This document shows, one piece after another, positions 1 to 6,064 of a stretch of 7,257 bases of DNA. The first letter of the stretch is position 1. Every line of letters begins with the position of its first letter. The stretch is from contig JAEZYO010000658.1 of NCBI GenBank assembly GCA_023419055.1, positions 1-7,257 on the forward strand. The letters are read 5' to 3'. Source of the stretch: Pseudomonadota bacterium. Its GTDB lineage: Bacteria > Myxococcota > Polyangia > Polyangiales > Polyangiaceae. The notes under the pieces were generated by a model that was not told where the DNA came from, ran no database searches, and saw only the letters and a program-made list of their open reading frames with translations. Made by a program: the position numbers and the translations under genes.

Positions 1-746
1 GCGTAGACGTTGACCTCCGATCCGCGCCGCGTGACTGCCGGAGCAAAAGCGAAGCCTTCCCCGAGCGACTGCCAGCCCTGCCAGTACCGGTCGTAGCTTC
101 GGTGGTAGACGTGGCCATCCCTGCCCAACACGACGAGCTCGATGAACTCGCCGGAGCCGGAAATAGCCCTCACGTCGCCCAGCGCTCCCGAAGGCGGAGC
201 ACCGAGCTCGGGCAGCCACTGAGTCCAGCCGCTCCCTCGGCAGCCAGGAACGCCAAGGGCCTGGCAGAACATGTGAAAGACGGCACCGGATGGGCCGACG
301 GCGAAGACGTCGAGTCGCCCCTTGCCCCAAGTGGTCGCGGCAGGCGCACCCACGAGAACTCCGCCCAGGCTCTCCCAACCGAGCCAATAGCTCCGGTCCC
401 AAGTCTGATGCCATATCGCCTGGTCGCGACCGAGGACGAAGACGTCGATTCGATCATTGCCCCAAGCGACCATGGACGGGGCGGACGCGCTACCAGGCGG
501 TGGGTCGCCGAACGTCGGCTGGAAATTGCCGAACGACTCGGACTGGTCACAAGGCGACTGAGCGCAGGTGCTGCTCCAGAGCTCGCCACGGTTGCCGAGG
601 ATACCGACGTACGCCGAACCGCCCGAAACTTTGAGTATCGTGGGATCGCTGGCGAAAGCCCCCCGAACCTCGAGCCTCGAGGGCTGCCGCGCTTCCGTAC
701 AGGCGAGCAACGCGGGGAGAGCAGCGAGCACGAGGCGAGCGCGCAT
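1..746 (-). CDS. Lectin-like beta-propeller lipoprotein (C-terminus outside window)
   Basis: The frame is open from an ATG at 746 through the window edge, giving 248 complete codons and no stop. Residues 1-16 form a lipoprotein signal: two Arg, a Leu/Ala-rich stretch, then LLAC with Cys16 as the probable lipidation site. Four blades of about 45-60 residues follow, with a fifth beginning at about residue 235. Each has the pattern APxxxxWGxxRLDVFxxGxDGxxxH followed by WxxWxSLGG; examples are WGNDRIDVFVLGRD (95-108), WGKGRLDVFAVG (140-151) and IELVVLGRDGHVYH (202-215). This resembles the PLL-type fucose-binding lectins and related sialidase-like propellers, which have seven blades, so about 100-150 residues are probably missing. 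Blades 1 and 3 carry Cys pairs (61/66 and 161/169) where blades 2 and 4 carry aromatic loops. Expected location is the outer membrane or cell surface. No clear Shine-Dalgarno is visible. Sugar binding is inferred from the fold, not shown. Confidence 0.82.
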   Translation of the reverse strand, partial: MRARLVLAALPALLACTEARQPSRLEVRGAFASDPTILKVSGGSAYVGILGNRGELWSSTCAQSPCDQSESFGNFQPTFGDPPPGSASAPSMVAWGNDRIDVFVLGRDQAIWHQTWDRSYWLGWESLGGVLVGAPAATTWGKGRLDVFAVGPSGAVFHMFCQALGVPGCRGSGWTQWLPELGAPPSGALGDVRAISGSGEFIELVVLGRDGHVYHRSYDRYWQGWQSLGEGFAFAPAVTRRGSEVNVY

Positions 747-758
747 GGGCTAGAGCGG

Positions 759-781
759 GGGCGGAGCGTAGTCTCCCGCCC
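759..781. repeat. Imperfect inverted repeat in the divergent spacer
   Basis: GGGCGGAG at 759-766 pairs with CTCCCGCCC at 773-781 across a 6-base loop, with one bulged base. It sits 13 bases upstream of the lipoprotein ATG, so it would fall in that gene's leader RNA or overlap its promoter. It could be an operator half-site pair or an RNA hairpin limiting ribosome access. It could also be chance in DNA of this composition. Confidence 0.3.
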
Positions 782-838
782 GCCATCAAGCAATCTCGAT
801 GGCCGTTGTGACGACGAGAGCGCGGCCAGGGAGCCGAC

Positions 839-843
839 AGGGA
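839..843 (+). promoter_or_regulatory. Possible ribosome binding site for the DUF2079 gene
   Basis: AGGGA ends four bases before the TTG at 848 and favours that codon as the start. A second purine run, AGGGAG at 828-833, is 14 bases away and probably too far. The in-frame ATG at 890 has no Shine-Dalgarno at normal spacing; the nearest purine run, GAAAGG at 864-869, is about 20 bases upstream. Confidence 0.35.
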
Positions 844-847
844 CCGG

Positions 848-3034
848 TTGCCCGAGAAGCTCCGAAAGGTTAGTACCGCCTGCCGTTCTATGACCGCCCA
901 AGAGCCTCCCGCGACGCCTGAAGCGGCGTCGCACCTGCCCCAGGTGGCGGAAGCCCCGATCCCGGCCGGTGGGACCCCCGGCGGAGGCTTCGAGTCGAAG
1001 GTCGAGCTCGCGAGCATCGGTGAGCCCTCGAGCCGCAGCCAGGCCCCCGCTGGTTCCTCGCCCGAGCGACCGCCCCTACAGGCGCGGCTCTTGTTGACGG
1101 CCCTCACCTACTTCGCGATCGCGGCGTCGCTCGCCGGCGCGGTGTGGTTCACGTTTTACGCGAACCGCGCGGCCCACATCGCCACGAACGGCATGGTCAA
1201 GCCGGACCGCAGCGCGCTCCTTTTGACGATGGCTTTGACGGGCTGCGCGGGCGTGCTGGCAGCCGCGGTTCCGCTGTTGTTCCGCCGTACTCGAGAGCGC
1301 TTTGCCAGCATCGAGCGCGTGGGCCGGCTCTGCGCGCCGCTCATGCTCGCGCTGTTCTTGCCGCTGTTCTTCGACTGGCGAGTTTTCTCCTCCAACGAGT
1401 TCGTCTTCGTCATCGCGGCCACCCTCTTCGGCTTCTTGCTCGAGGCCACGCTTCGAGTGACGTTCAGCGAGGTGCGCTTCGCCGCTTGGGATCAGCGGTT
1501 GGCCTCGCTCCGTCTTCGCTTTCCGAAAGCGTCGAAGCGCGTCCCCACGTTCGTCGCTTGGGGTCTCGCCCTCTCCTTTTGCGTGTACTTCAGCTTCTTC
1601 TCGGTGCGGCAGCACCTGAATTTGATGACGTACAGCTGGGACATGGCGATTTTCGACAACATCATGTGGAACCTACTCCGCGGGGAGTGGTTCAAGGCGT
1701 CGCCTGTCCTGGGTGTCAGCGGATCGCACATCCAGTATCACGCCACGTTCATCGCCTACGCGTTCGCCCCATTTTACGCCCTTTATCAGAAGGCCGAGTC
1801 GCTGCTCGTGCTGCAGGCGTCGCTCGCAGGGCTGGGCGCCGTTCCGGTTTACCTGGTGGCTCGGAAACGGCTCGGTAGCTCGATCGGCGCGCTGATCCTG
1901 AGCTACGCCTACCTCGTTCACGCGCCGCTCCATGGGCCGATTTTCTACGATTTCCACTTCATCACCACCGCCCCGTTCTGGGTGGGCTGGGTGCTCTATT
2001 TCTACGAGAACGAGCGCAAGTGGTGGCTGATCGTCACGTGGGCGCTCGCGTTCCTCGTGCGCGAAGAAGTGAGCGCGAGCTTGGCGTCGGTCGCGCTCTT
2101 TTATCTCCTGTCCGGCAAGCGGCCCACTTGGGCGATCGTGGGCGGGCTCTGCTCGGTCGCTTACTTCTTCCTCGTCAAATTCATGATCATGCCCCTGCAC
2201 CGCACGGGGGGCCCTGACAAGCAGACCTTCGCCTGGATCTTCCAAGGCCTGATCCCTCCCGGGGAGGAGGGCCTGAACGGCGTGATCCGCACGCTCGTTT
2301 CGAACCCGATCTTCACGCTCGCCTCGCTCCTCGATTCGGACAAGCTCGTCTACGTCCTGAAGACGTTCGGGCCGCTCCTCTTGTTACCGCTGCGGAACCG
2401 GCTCACGTGGCTCTTCTTCGTGCCGGCCACGATCTTCACGTTGCTCTCGACCGGGTACAAGCCGCTGATCGAGACGTACTTCCAGTACACGTCGAACTAC
2501 ACTCCATATCTCTTCTTCGCCGCGGCGGTCGCGATCGCAGCCAAGAAAGACGAGCCCAACGGCCGCGCTCGGGCTGCTGCTGCGCTCGGCGCAGTGCTCT
2601 GCACCGCCACGATCTTCAGCTTCAACGAAGGGGCGATCTTTCAGCGCAACAACTTCCGCGCGGGCTTCCAGACGGTGCGCTTCGAGCGCACCGCCGCGGA
2701 CGTGAAGCGCTACAACGACCTCTACCAGCTCATCGCGATGATCCCGCCGTCAGCGTCGGTGATGGCGACGGAGATGGAAGCGCCTCACGTCTCGCACCGG
2801 CCGGACTGCTTCACGATGCGCTTCAACAACGGCAAGGCCGACTATCTGCTCGCGAACCTCGACGAGGCGAGCTTCGGAGAGAGCCGCAACGCCTTGGTTT
2901 CGGCGCTGAACACGGGCAAGTACGGCTTCGTCGCGTCACGCGGGCGCTTCGCGCTGTGGAGCAAGAAGGTCGGCCACGAGAAAGACGCCGAAGGCGCGCG
3001 TCTGCTCGGCATTCCCGTGCCGCGCCCCCGCTGA
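848..3034 (+). CDS. DUF2079 polytopic inner-membrane protein (GT-C-like)
   Basis: This is a 728-residue protein from TTG 848, or 714 from ATG 890. Residues 1-75 are Pro/Ala/Ser-rich and probably cytoplasmic. About a dozen hydrophobic segments follow, including 81-104, 123-145, 161-176, 184-201, 234-252, 297-313, 318-337, 345-358, 372-386, 392-404, 411-422 and 428-450, with more between 500 and 565. DUF2079-type signatures are visible: SWDMAIFDNIMWNLLRG (263-279) in the first large outer loop, with an acidic pair at D266/D270; HIQYHATF (294-301); YDFHFITTAPF (367-377); and REEVS (405-409). Residues 605-715 form a soluble, presumably periplasmic tail. DUF2079 proteins resemble lipid-linked-sugar-dependent GT-C glycosyltransferases, with D266 as a candidate catalytic residue by analogy. 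The gene converges with the glycosyltransferase gene downstream. Family membership is fairly sure; activity is inferred. Confidence 0.85.
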   Translation: MPEKLRKVSTACRSMTAQEPPATPEAASHLPQVAEAPIPAGGTPGGGFESKVELASIGEPSSRSQAPAGSSPERPPLQARLLLTALTYFAIAASLAGAVWFTFYANRAAHIATNGMVKPDRSALLLTMALTGCAGVLAAAVPLLFRRTRERFASIERVGRLCAPLMLALFLPLFFDWRVFSSNEFVFVIAATLFGFLLEATLRVTFSEVRFAAWDQRLASLRLRFPKASKRVPTFVAWGLALSFCVYFSFFSVRQHLNLMTYSWDMAIFDNIMWNLLRGEWFKASPVLGVSGSHIQYHATFIAYAFAPFYALYQKAESLLVLQASLAGLGAVPVYLVARKRLGSSIGALILSYAYLVHAPLHGPIFYDFHFITTAPFWVGWVLYFYENERKWWLIVTWALAFLVREEVSASLASVALFYLLSGKRPTWAIVGGLCSVAYFFLVKFMIMPLHRTGGPDKQTFAWIFQGLIPPGEEGLNGVIRTLVSNPIFTLASLLDSDKLVYVLKTFGPLLLLPLRNRLTWLFFVPATIFTLLSTGYKPLIETYFQYTSNYTPYLFFAAAVAIAAKKDEPNGRARAAAALGAVLCTATIFSFNEGAIFQRNNFRAGFQTVRFERTAADVKRYNDLYQLIAMIPPSASVMATEMEAPHVSHRPDCFTMRFNNGKADYLLANLDEASFGESRNALVSALNTGKYGFVASRGRFALWSKKVGHEKDAEGARLLGIPVPRPR

Positions 3035-3038
3035 CCGG

Positions 3039-3058
3039 GAGCGGTCCGAGACCGGCTC
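3039..3058. terminator. Hairpin at the convergent gene junction
   Basis: GAGCGGTC (3039-3046) and GACCGGCTC (3050-3058) pair across a CGA loop with a single bulged base. The hairpin starts five bases after the DUF2079 stop codon and overlaps the stop of the opposing glycosyltransferase gene. Its position suits a shared bidirectional terminator. No T-run follows on either strand, so it is not a classical intrinsic terminator. It may instead protect mRNA 3' ends. Confidence 0.35.
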
Positions 3059-3830
3059 AAGTGCCGCCTCCCCCTCGCCGCTCTTTGTGGGCAATCCAAA
3101 AAAGCGAACCGAGCTCTTTCAGGATGCTCGGGAAGTGCTTGGGCGTGATCTTGGAGCCGGGCGCGTCCACCCACTGGCCCAACGGGAACTCGACGCATTC
3201 TCGTGTCACGTCGAAGCGCCCGCTCTCGGCGAAGCCCTGCAGGCGAGCGAAGATCTCGATGTCGAAGCACCAGTTGAGCTCGAAGGGGCGGCTGAAGACG
3301 TCGCGAAAGACCGGACTCGCCTTGAACAGCTTGGCACCGCACTGGGTGTCGTAGATGGGCACGCTCAGGGCCAAGCCGGCCAGAGTCGCGATCCCGCGCC
3401 CGATGTAGTGTCTGACCGGGCTACGCTCCACGCGACGCCCGAGGAGGCGTATGCGCGAGCCGATCACCAGCGCGATGGCAGGGTTGTCGAACTCGGCGGC
3501 GAACTTCTCCACGTAGGCGAGCGGCGTCGCCAAATCGGCGTCCCAATAGCCAATCAGCTCGGGGCCGAGCTCGAACGCGTGCAGCACGCCCCGTCGCACG
3601 GCTTCCGCCTTGCCCGAGTTCTTTTCGAGGGGGAGCACGTGCAGCTGACCAGGTGCGCGTTGCGCCGTCTCCTTCAGCATCTCGAGCGTGTTGTCGCGGC
3701 TCCCGTCGTCCACGAAGAGGAACCCGAGCTCGGGTTCTGCACGCACGGCATCGACGAAGCTCTCCGGAGAGAACCGTCGCTCTTCGTTGTAGCAGGGCAC
3801 CACGACCAAGGTGCGTCGAGTGATGGTCAT
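3057..3830 (-). CDS. Family 2 glycosyltransferase, polyprenyl-phosphate sugar synthase-like (DPM1/ALG5 type)
   Basis: The product has 257 residues with a GT-A fold. Motifs in order are VVVPCYNEERRF (9-20), FVDDGSRDNT (39-48) for nucleotide binding, KNSGKAEAVRRG (70-81), WDADLATP (96-103) containing the metal-binding DxD-like DAD, IGSRIRLLGRR (123-133), YDTQCGAKLF (160-169) and W220 with GSK (225-227). This set is typical of enzymes moving a sugar from a nucleotide donor to dolichyl or undecaprenyl phosphate, like DPM1 or ALG5. There is no clear transmembrane helix, so it would act at the cytoplasmic membrane face. The ATG at 3830 overlaps the upstream methyltransferase stop as ATGA, which decides the start; an in-frame ATG at 3854 would add eight residues inside that gene. 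There is no Shine-Dalgarno, which suggests translational coupling. The sugar cannot be told from the sequence. A general envelope-polysaccharide glycosyltransferase is the alternative. Confidence 0.88.
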   Translation of the reverse strand: MTITRRTLVVVPCYNEERRFSPESFVDAVRAEPELGFLFVDDGSRDNTLEMLKETAQRAPGQLHVLPLEKNSGKAEAVRRGVLHAFELGPELIGYWDADLATPLAYVEKFAAEFDNPAIALVIGSRIRLLGRRVERSPVRHYIGRGIATLAGLALSVPIYDTQCGAKLFKASPVFRDVFSRPFELNWCFDIEIFARLQGFAESGRFDVTRECVEFPLGQWVDAPGSKITPKHFPSILKELGSLFWIAHKERRGGGGT

Positions 3831-4579
3831 TCGGATGAGCGGCAGAGCGCCCAAGCGCTCAAGCCCGGCAGGTTGAGGCCGCGGCGCGACAGAGCCAGGA
3901 GCAAGGAATTGTCGGCGTCGAACATTCCCGAAAGCACCTTCGTCAACCTTGCTCCCCCTCTCCAGTCGCCGACGCCCTCGGTGACCGTGCGCGCGCCACG
4001 AACGAGCTCCACCGCCTTGCCAGACGCGCGCACCGGGAGCAGAGACCCGAACAGGTAGCCGCTGCCTCGCACCGAAAGGCCGGCTTTGGTGAGGCTCCCC
4101 TCGAGTTCCGACCGCGAGTAGCGGCGAAAGTGCTTCAGCATCCGATCGTGATCGGTGAAGAGCTTCTGGAACGCGGGGACGGTCACCACCAGGTGCCCCC
4201 CGGGCGCCAGTCGCCTACGGGCGACAGCAAGCAAGGTCTGGTCGTCTTCGACGTGCTCGATCACGTCGCAAAGCAAGATCAGGCCGAAGCGCTGCTCACC
4301 GAGATCGCTCTCCCGCGGAGTGAGGGTCATCCGACGCTCGTCCTCCGCGAAGGCGCGACATTGTTCATCGCTCAGGTTCACGTCGACCCCGGTGAGCGAG
4401 CGCGCCTGCAGCCACTCGAGGAGGAAACGGCCCGTGTAGGCGTCTCCACACCCGTAGTCCAGGATCGAATCGACGTGGCGAATGCCCGCGTTGTCCAGGA
4501 TCTGCACGATGGCGCGCGCACGAGACTGCTCCCACGGGTGGCGCTCGGAAAGAGAGCCGCGGTGCTCGACCAAATCCAT
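3827..4579 (-). CDS. Class I SAM-dependent methyltransferase
   Basis: The product has 250 residues. SAM-binding motif I is SILDYGCGDAYTG (38-50), with an acidic residue after strand 2 at D66. LILLCDVIEHVEDD (100-113) and LAPGGHLVVTVPAF (124-137) match the Methyltransf_11/23 type. HPWEQSRARAI (14-24) and HDRMLKHFRRYSRSEL (144-159) recall methyltransferases common in bacterial polysaccharide and lipid-linked sugar loci, where similar HPWW/HRRY motifs recur. Residues 173-195 are mildly hydrophobic and may contact the membrane. The acceptor is unknown; a sugar, a polyprenol or a small metabolite are all possible. The stop overlaps the glycosyltransferase start by four bases, so the two are very likely co-translated. 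The ATG at 4579 lies 60 bases after the PEGA gene. Only a weak AGG about 14 bases upstream serves as a ribosome site. Confidence 0.85.
   Translation of the reverse strand: MDLVEHRGSLSERHPWEQSRARAIVQILDNAGIRHVDSILDYGCGDAYTGRFLLEWLQARSLTGVDVNLSDEQCRAFAEDERRMTLTPRESDLGEQRFGLILLCDVIEHVEDDQTLLAVARRRLAPGGHLVVTVPAFQKLFTDHDRMLKHFRRYSRSELEGSLTKAGLSVRGSGYLFGSLLPVRASGKAVELVRGARTVTEGVGDWRGGARLTKVLSGMFDADNSLLLALSRRGLNLPGLSAWALCRSSE
3845..3860 (-). repeat. Perfect inverted repeat just upstream of the glycosyltransferase start
   Basis: On the minus strand GAGCGC-TTGG-GCGCTC forms a perfect 6-base stem with a 4-base loop. It lies within the last codons of the methyltransferase and ends 14 bases before the glycosyltransferase ATG. 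In RNA it could influence reinitiation at the ATGA overlap. It is short and may reflect composition only. Confidence 0.3.
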
Positions 4580-4597
4580 GAGCCGCCAGCTTACCTA

Positions 4598-4613
4598 CGA
4601 AGGTGTTCCTTCG
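4598..4613 (-). terminator. Perfect hairpin in the spacer after the PEGA gene
   Basis: CGAAGG and CCTTCG form a perfect 6-base stem around a 4-base loop. It is 26 bases past the PEGA stop and 18 bases before the methyltransferase ATG, in the only real gap of the minus-strand series. It could be an attenuator or partial terminator between the two gene pairs, or a leader hairpin or operator for the methyltransferase gene. No T-run follows, so strong termination is unlikely. Confidence 0.3.
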
Positions 4614-4639
4614 CAAGGCAGGGTCCTCCACGAGACGGC

Positions 4640-6064
4640 TCACCAAACGGTGGAGAAGCGTAGCTCCTTCAGACCGCTCACGCTCACACGAAAGGACTCG
4701 CCCGCTCCGACGGACGAAGGCGTGGTCACGTACAACCCGATGCCGACGCCCAGCGAAGCGACGCCGAGCGCACCGACGGCAAACGCGATGTCGTCGAGCC
4801 GTTGAATGCTCGTGGCGCGCCCCTGAAGCTCTGCGGCCTCTTGCTTCAACTCGGACTGCGACGCCTCTCGCGTGGAGAAGGCCTGGCTGTCCGCTCGCCA
4901 CTCCTCGTAGCGTTCGCCGTTCACCGCGTAGAGCACGACTCCCCCGGTCAAGAGCGCAAGACCCGTGCTCGCGCTCACGATCGCCCACGTGCGGCGGGAG
5001 TCGATCGATTCTTGCAAAAGCCGGTGCTCCCGCGTGGCGACCAGCTCCGGGACGAGCCGAATCGTGCCCCCCTTCGGAACCTCGACGTCGCGCTCCCAGG
5101 TCACGTAGTGCTCGTGAGCGACGGCCACGCGGTGGCGGCCGTGAGGCACGGCGCCTCCACGGAACGGAGCCCCGTCGACGCTCACGCGCGCTCCCGGGGG
5201 CGCTGCGATCTGCAACGTACCCGAGAGCGACGACGGCAGTGGCGCGAGCGGCTGGAGGCGGCACGTCAGCTGCTCACCTCCGCCGATCTGGACGGTGCGA
5301 TCGTCGACTTGATAACCCTCCCGACTGAAGCGCACCCGGTGAGTGCCCGGCGCGACGAGCAGCGGGGCATGCAGCCTTCGCGAGCTCGCCGTGTCTCCGT
5401 TCACCGAGAGCTCGGCGTCGGGGATTGCGCAGCGCGCGAAGAACGCCACCGTCTTCTCGGGGGGAGCTTGCGGGCCGATCGCCTCCAGGGCGACCTCGAG
5501 CTCCTTCGTCTCACCCGGAGCCGCTTCGACGGGGTACACGCGCGAGCGATAGCCGTCGCGGTGCACCGACAGCAGGTGGCGCCCCGGATCGATCACTATC
5601 GGCGCCGCGAACTCGGCGGGCGCGAGCGTTCGAGCGTCGAGCGTGACGATCGCGTCCGCAGGCGTGACCCGAAGCGTCGCGGAAGCTAGCCCCACGCTTC
5701 GTTCGTCGACGATGCCCTGTACTTCGGCTCGCCGATTCGCCGACAAACGATCGCCCCCCTCCGACAGGTAGTCGCGGAGCACGCGCACGGCGTCTGCGTT
5801 CTTGCCCAGCGCGGCGTAAACGAGGCCCAAATTGTAGAGCACGGAGTAGTGGGGAACGGAGGCGTACGCTCGCTCGAACTCCGAAGCGGCCACGCTCATC
5901 CTCCCCGCGCGCGCGGCCTCCAAGCCCCGGCTGAAATGTCGATCGGCGGCCTCCGTCGGATCGGAGGCGAGCGCAGGTGAGACCACGAGCAGGCGAGCGA
6001 CCAACGCGGTTACGAACAGGCGAGCTACCGCCGCTCGAGATCGGGCGTGCACACGACGACTCAT
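4640..6064 (-). CDS. Exported TPR and PEGA-repeat protein with two C-terminal membrane helices
   Basis: The product has 474 residues. Residues 1-34 are an N-terminal signal: an Arg-rich start, a hydrophobic core at 15-33 and an ALA cleavage-like site. Residues 36-120 are helical with TPR features (HFSRGLEAARAGR; YSVLYNLGLVYAALGK). Three PEGA-like beta repeats follow at about 128-192, 205-270 and 282-342, with cores IVIDPGRHLLSVHRDGYR, LVAPGTHRVRFSREGYQ and VPHGRHRVAVAHEHY. Helix 359-381 spans the membrane, residues 384-424 are charged and helical, helix 425-446 spans again, and a short beta-like tail ends the protein. PEGA domains often bind envelope components or act as sensory and structural modules in myxobacterial exported proteins. 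The ATG at 6064 overlaps the kinase stop as ATGA and fixes the start; the frame continues upstream to 6730, but that stretch is antisense-like shadow within the kinase gene. There is no Shine-Dalgarno, so coupling to the kinase is likely. Confidence 0.85.
   Translation of the reverse strand: MSRRVHARSRAAVARLFVTALVARLLVVSPALASDPTEAADRHFSRGLEAARAGRMSVAASEFERAYASVPHYSVLYNLGLVYAALGKNADAVRVLRDYLSEGGDRLSANRRAEVQGIVDERSVGLASATLRVTPADAIVTLDARTLAPAEFAAPIVIDPGRHLLSVHRDGYRSRVYPVEAAPGETKELEVALEAIGPQAPPEKTVAFFARCAIPDAELSVNGDTASSRRLHAPLLVAPGTHRVRFSREGYQVDDRTVQIGGGEQLTCRLQPLAPLPSSLSGTLQIAAPPGARVSVDGAPFRGGAVPHGRHRVAVAHEHYVTWERDVEVPKGGTIRLVPELVATREHRLLQESIDSRRTWAIVSASTGLALLTGGVVLYAVNGERYEEWRADSQAFSTREASQSELKQEAAELQGRATSIQRLDDIAFAVGALGVASLGVGIGLYVTTPSSVGAGESFRVSVSGLKELRFSTVW

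Larger units (their letters stand above)
747..847. promoter_or_regulatory. Divergent intergenic region between lipoprotein and DUF2079 genes
   Basis: These 101 bases lie between two divergently read start codons, so the promoters of both genes should be here or just inside the neighbouring coding ends. I cannot identify convincing -35/-10 pairs on either strand. The left part holds an imperfect inverted repeat (listed separately). The right part holds two purine-rich stretches ahead of the DUF2079 gene. Promoter content is inferred from gene layout only. Confidence 0.5.

Noticed and set aside
102..893. Long plus-strand open frame opposite the lipoprotein gene
   Set aside because: It lies antisense to a gene with clear propeller repeats and a lipoprotein signal. 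Its product is low-complexity and Arg/Ser/Pro-rich, as expected from GC-biased antisense frames.
170..934. Minus-strand open frame of 254 codons overlapping the lipoprotein gene and the DUF2079 start
   Set aside because: It uses a different frame from the propeller repeats, is Arg/Ser-rich with no domain, and would cover the whole divergent spacer.
3831..3854. Earlier ATG at 3854 for the glycosyltransferase
   Set aside because: The ATG at 3830 forms the ATGA overlap with the methyltransferase stop and starts just before the first beta strand of the GT-A fold. The extra eight residues add no motif.
3087..4058. Plus-strand open frame of 323 codons opposite the glycosyltransferase
   Set aside because: It is antisense to a gene with a full set of GT2 motifs and runs into the opposing methyltransferase. 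The product shows no recognisable motif.
4580..4639. Sigma-70-like promoter (TTGCGA, 17 bases, TAAGCT) before the methyltransferase
   Set aside because: Only four and three of six bases match consensus, which is not enough to list as a promoter in this spacer. It is mentioned only as a possibility.
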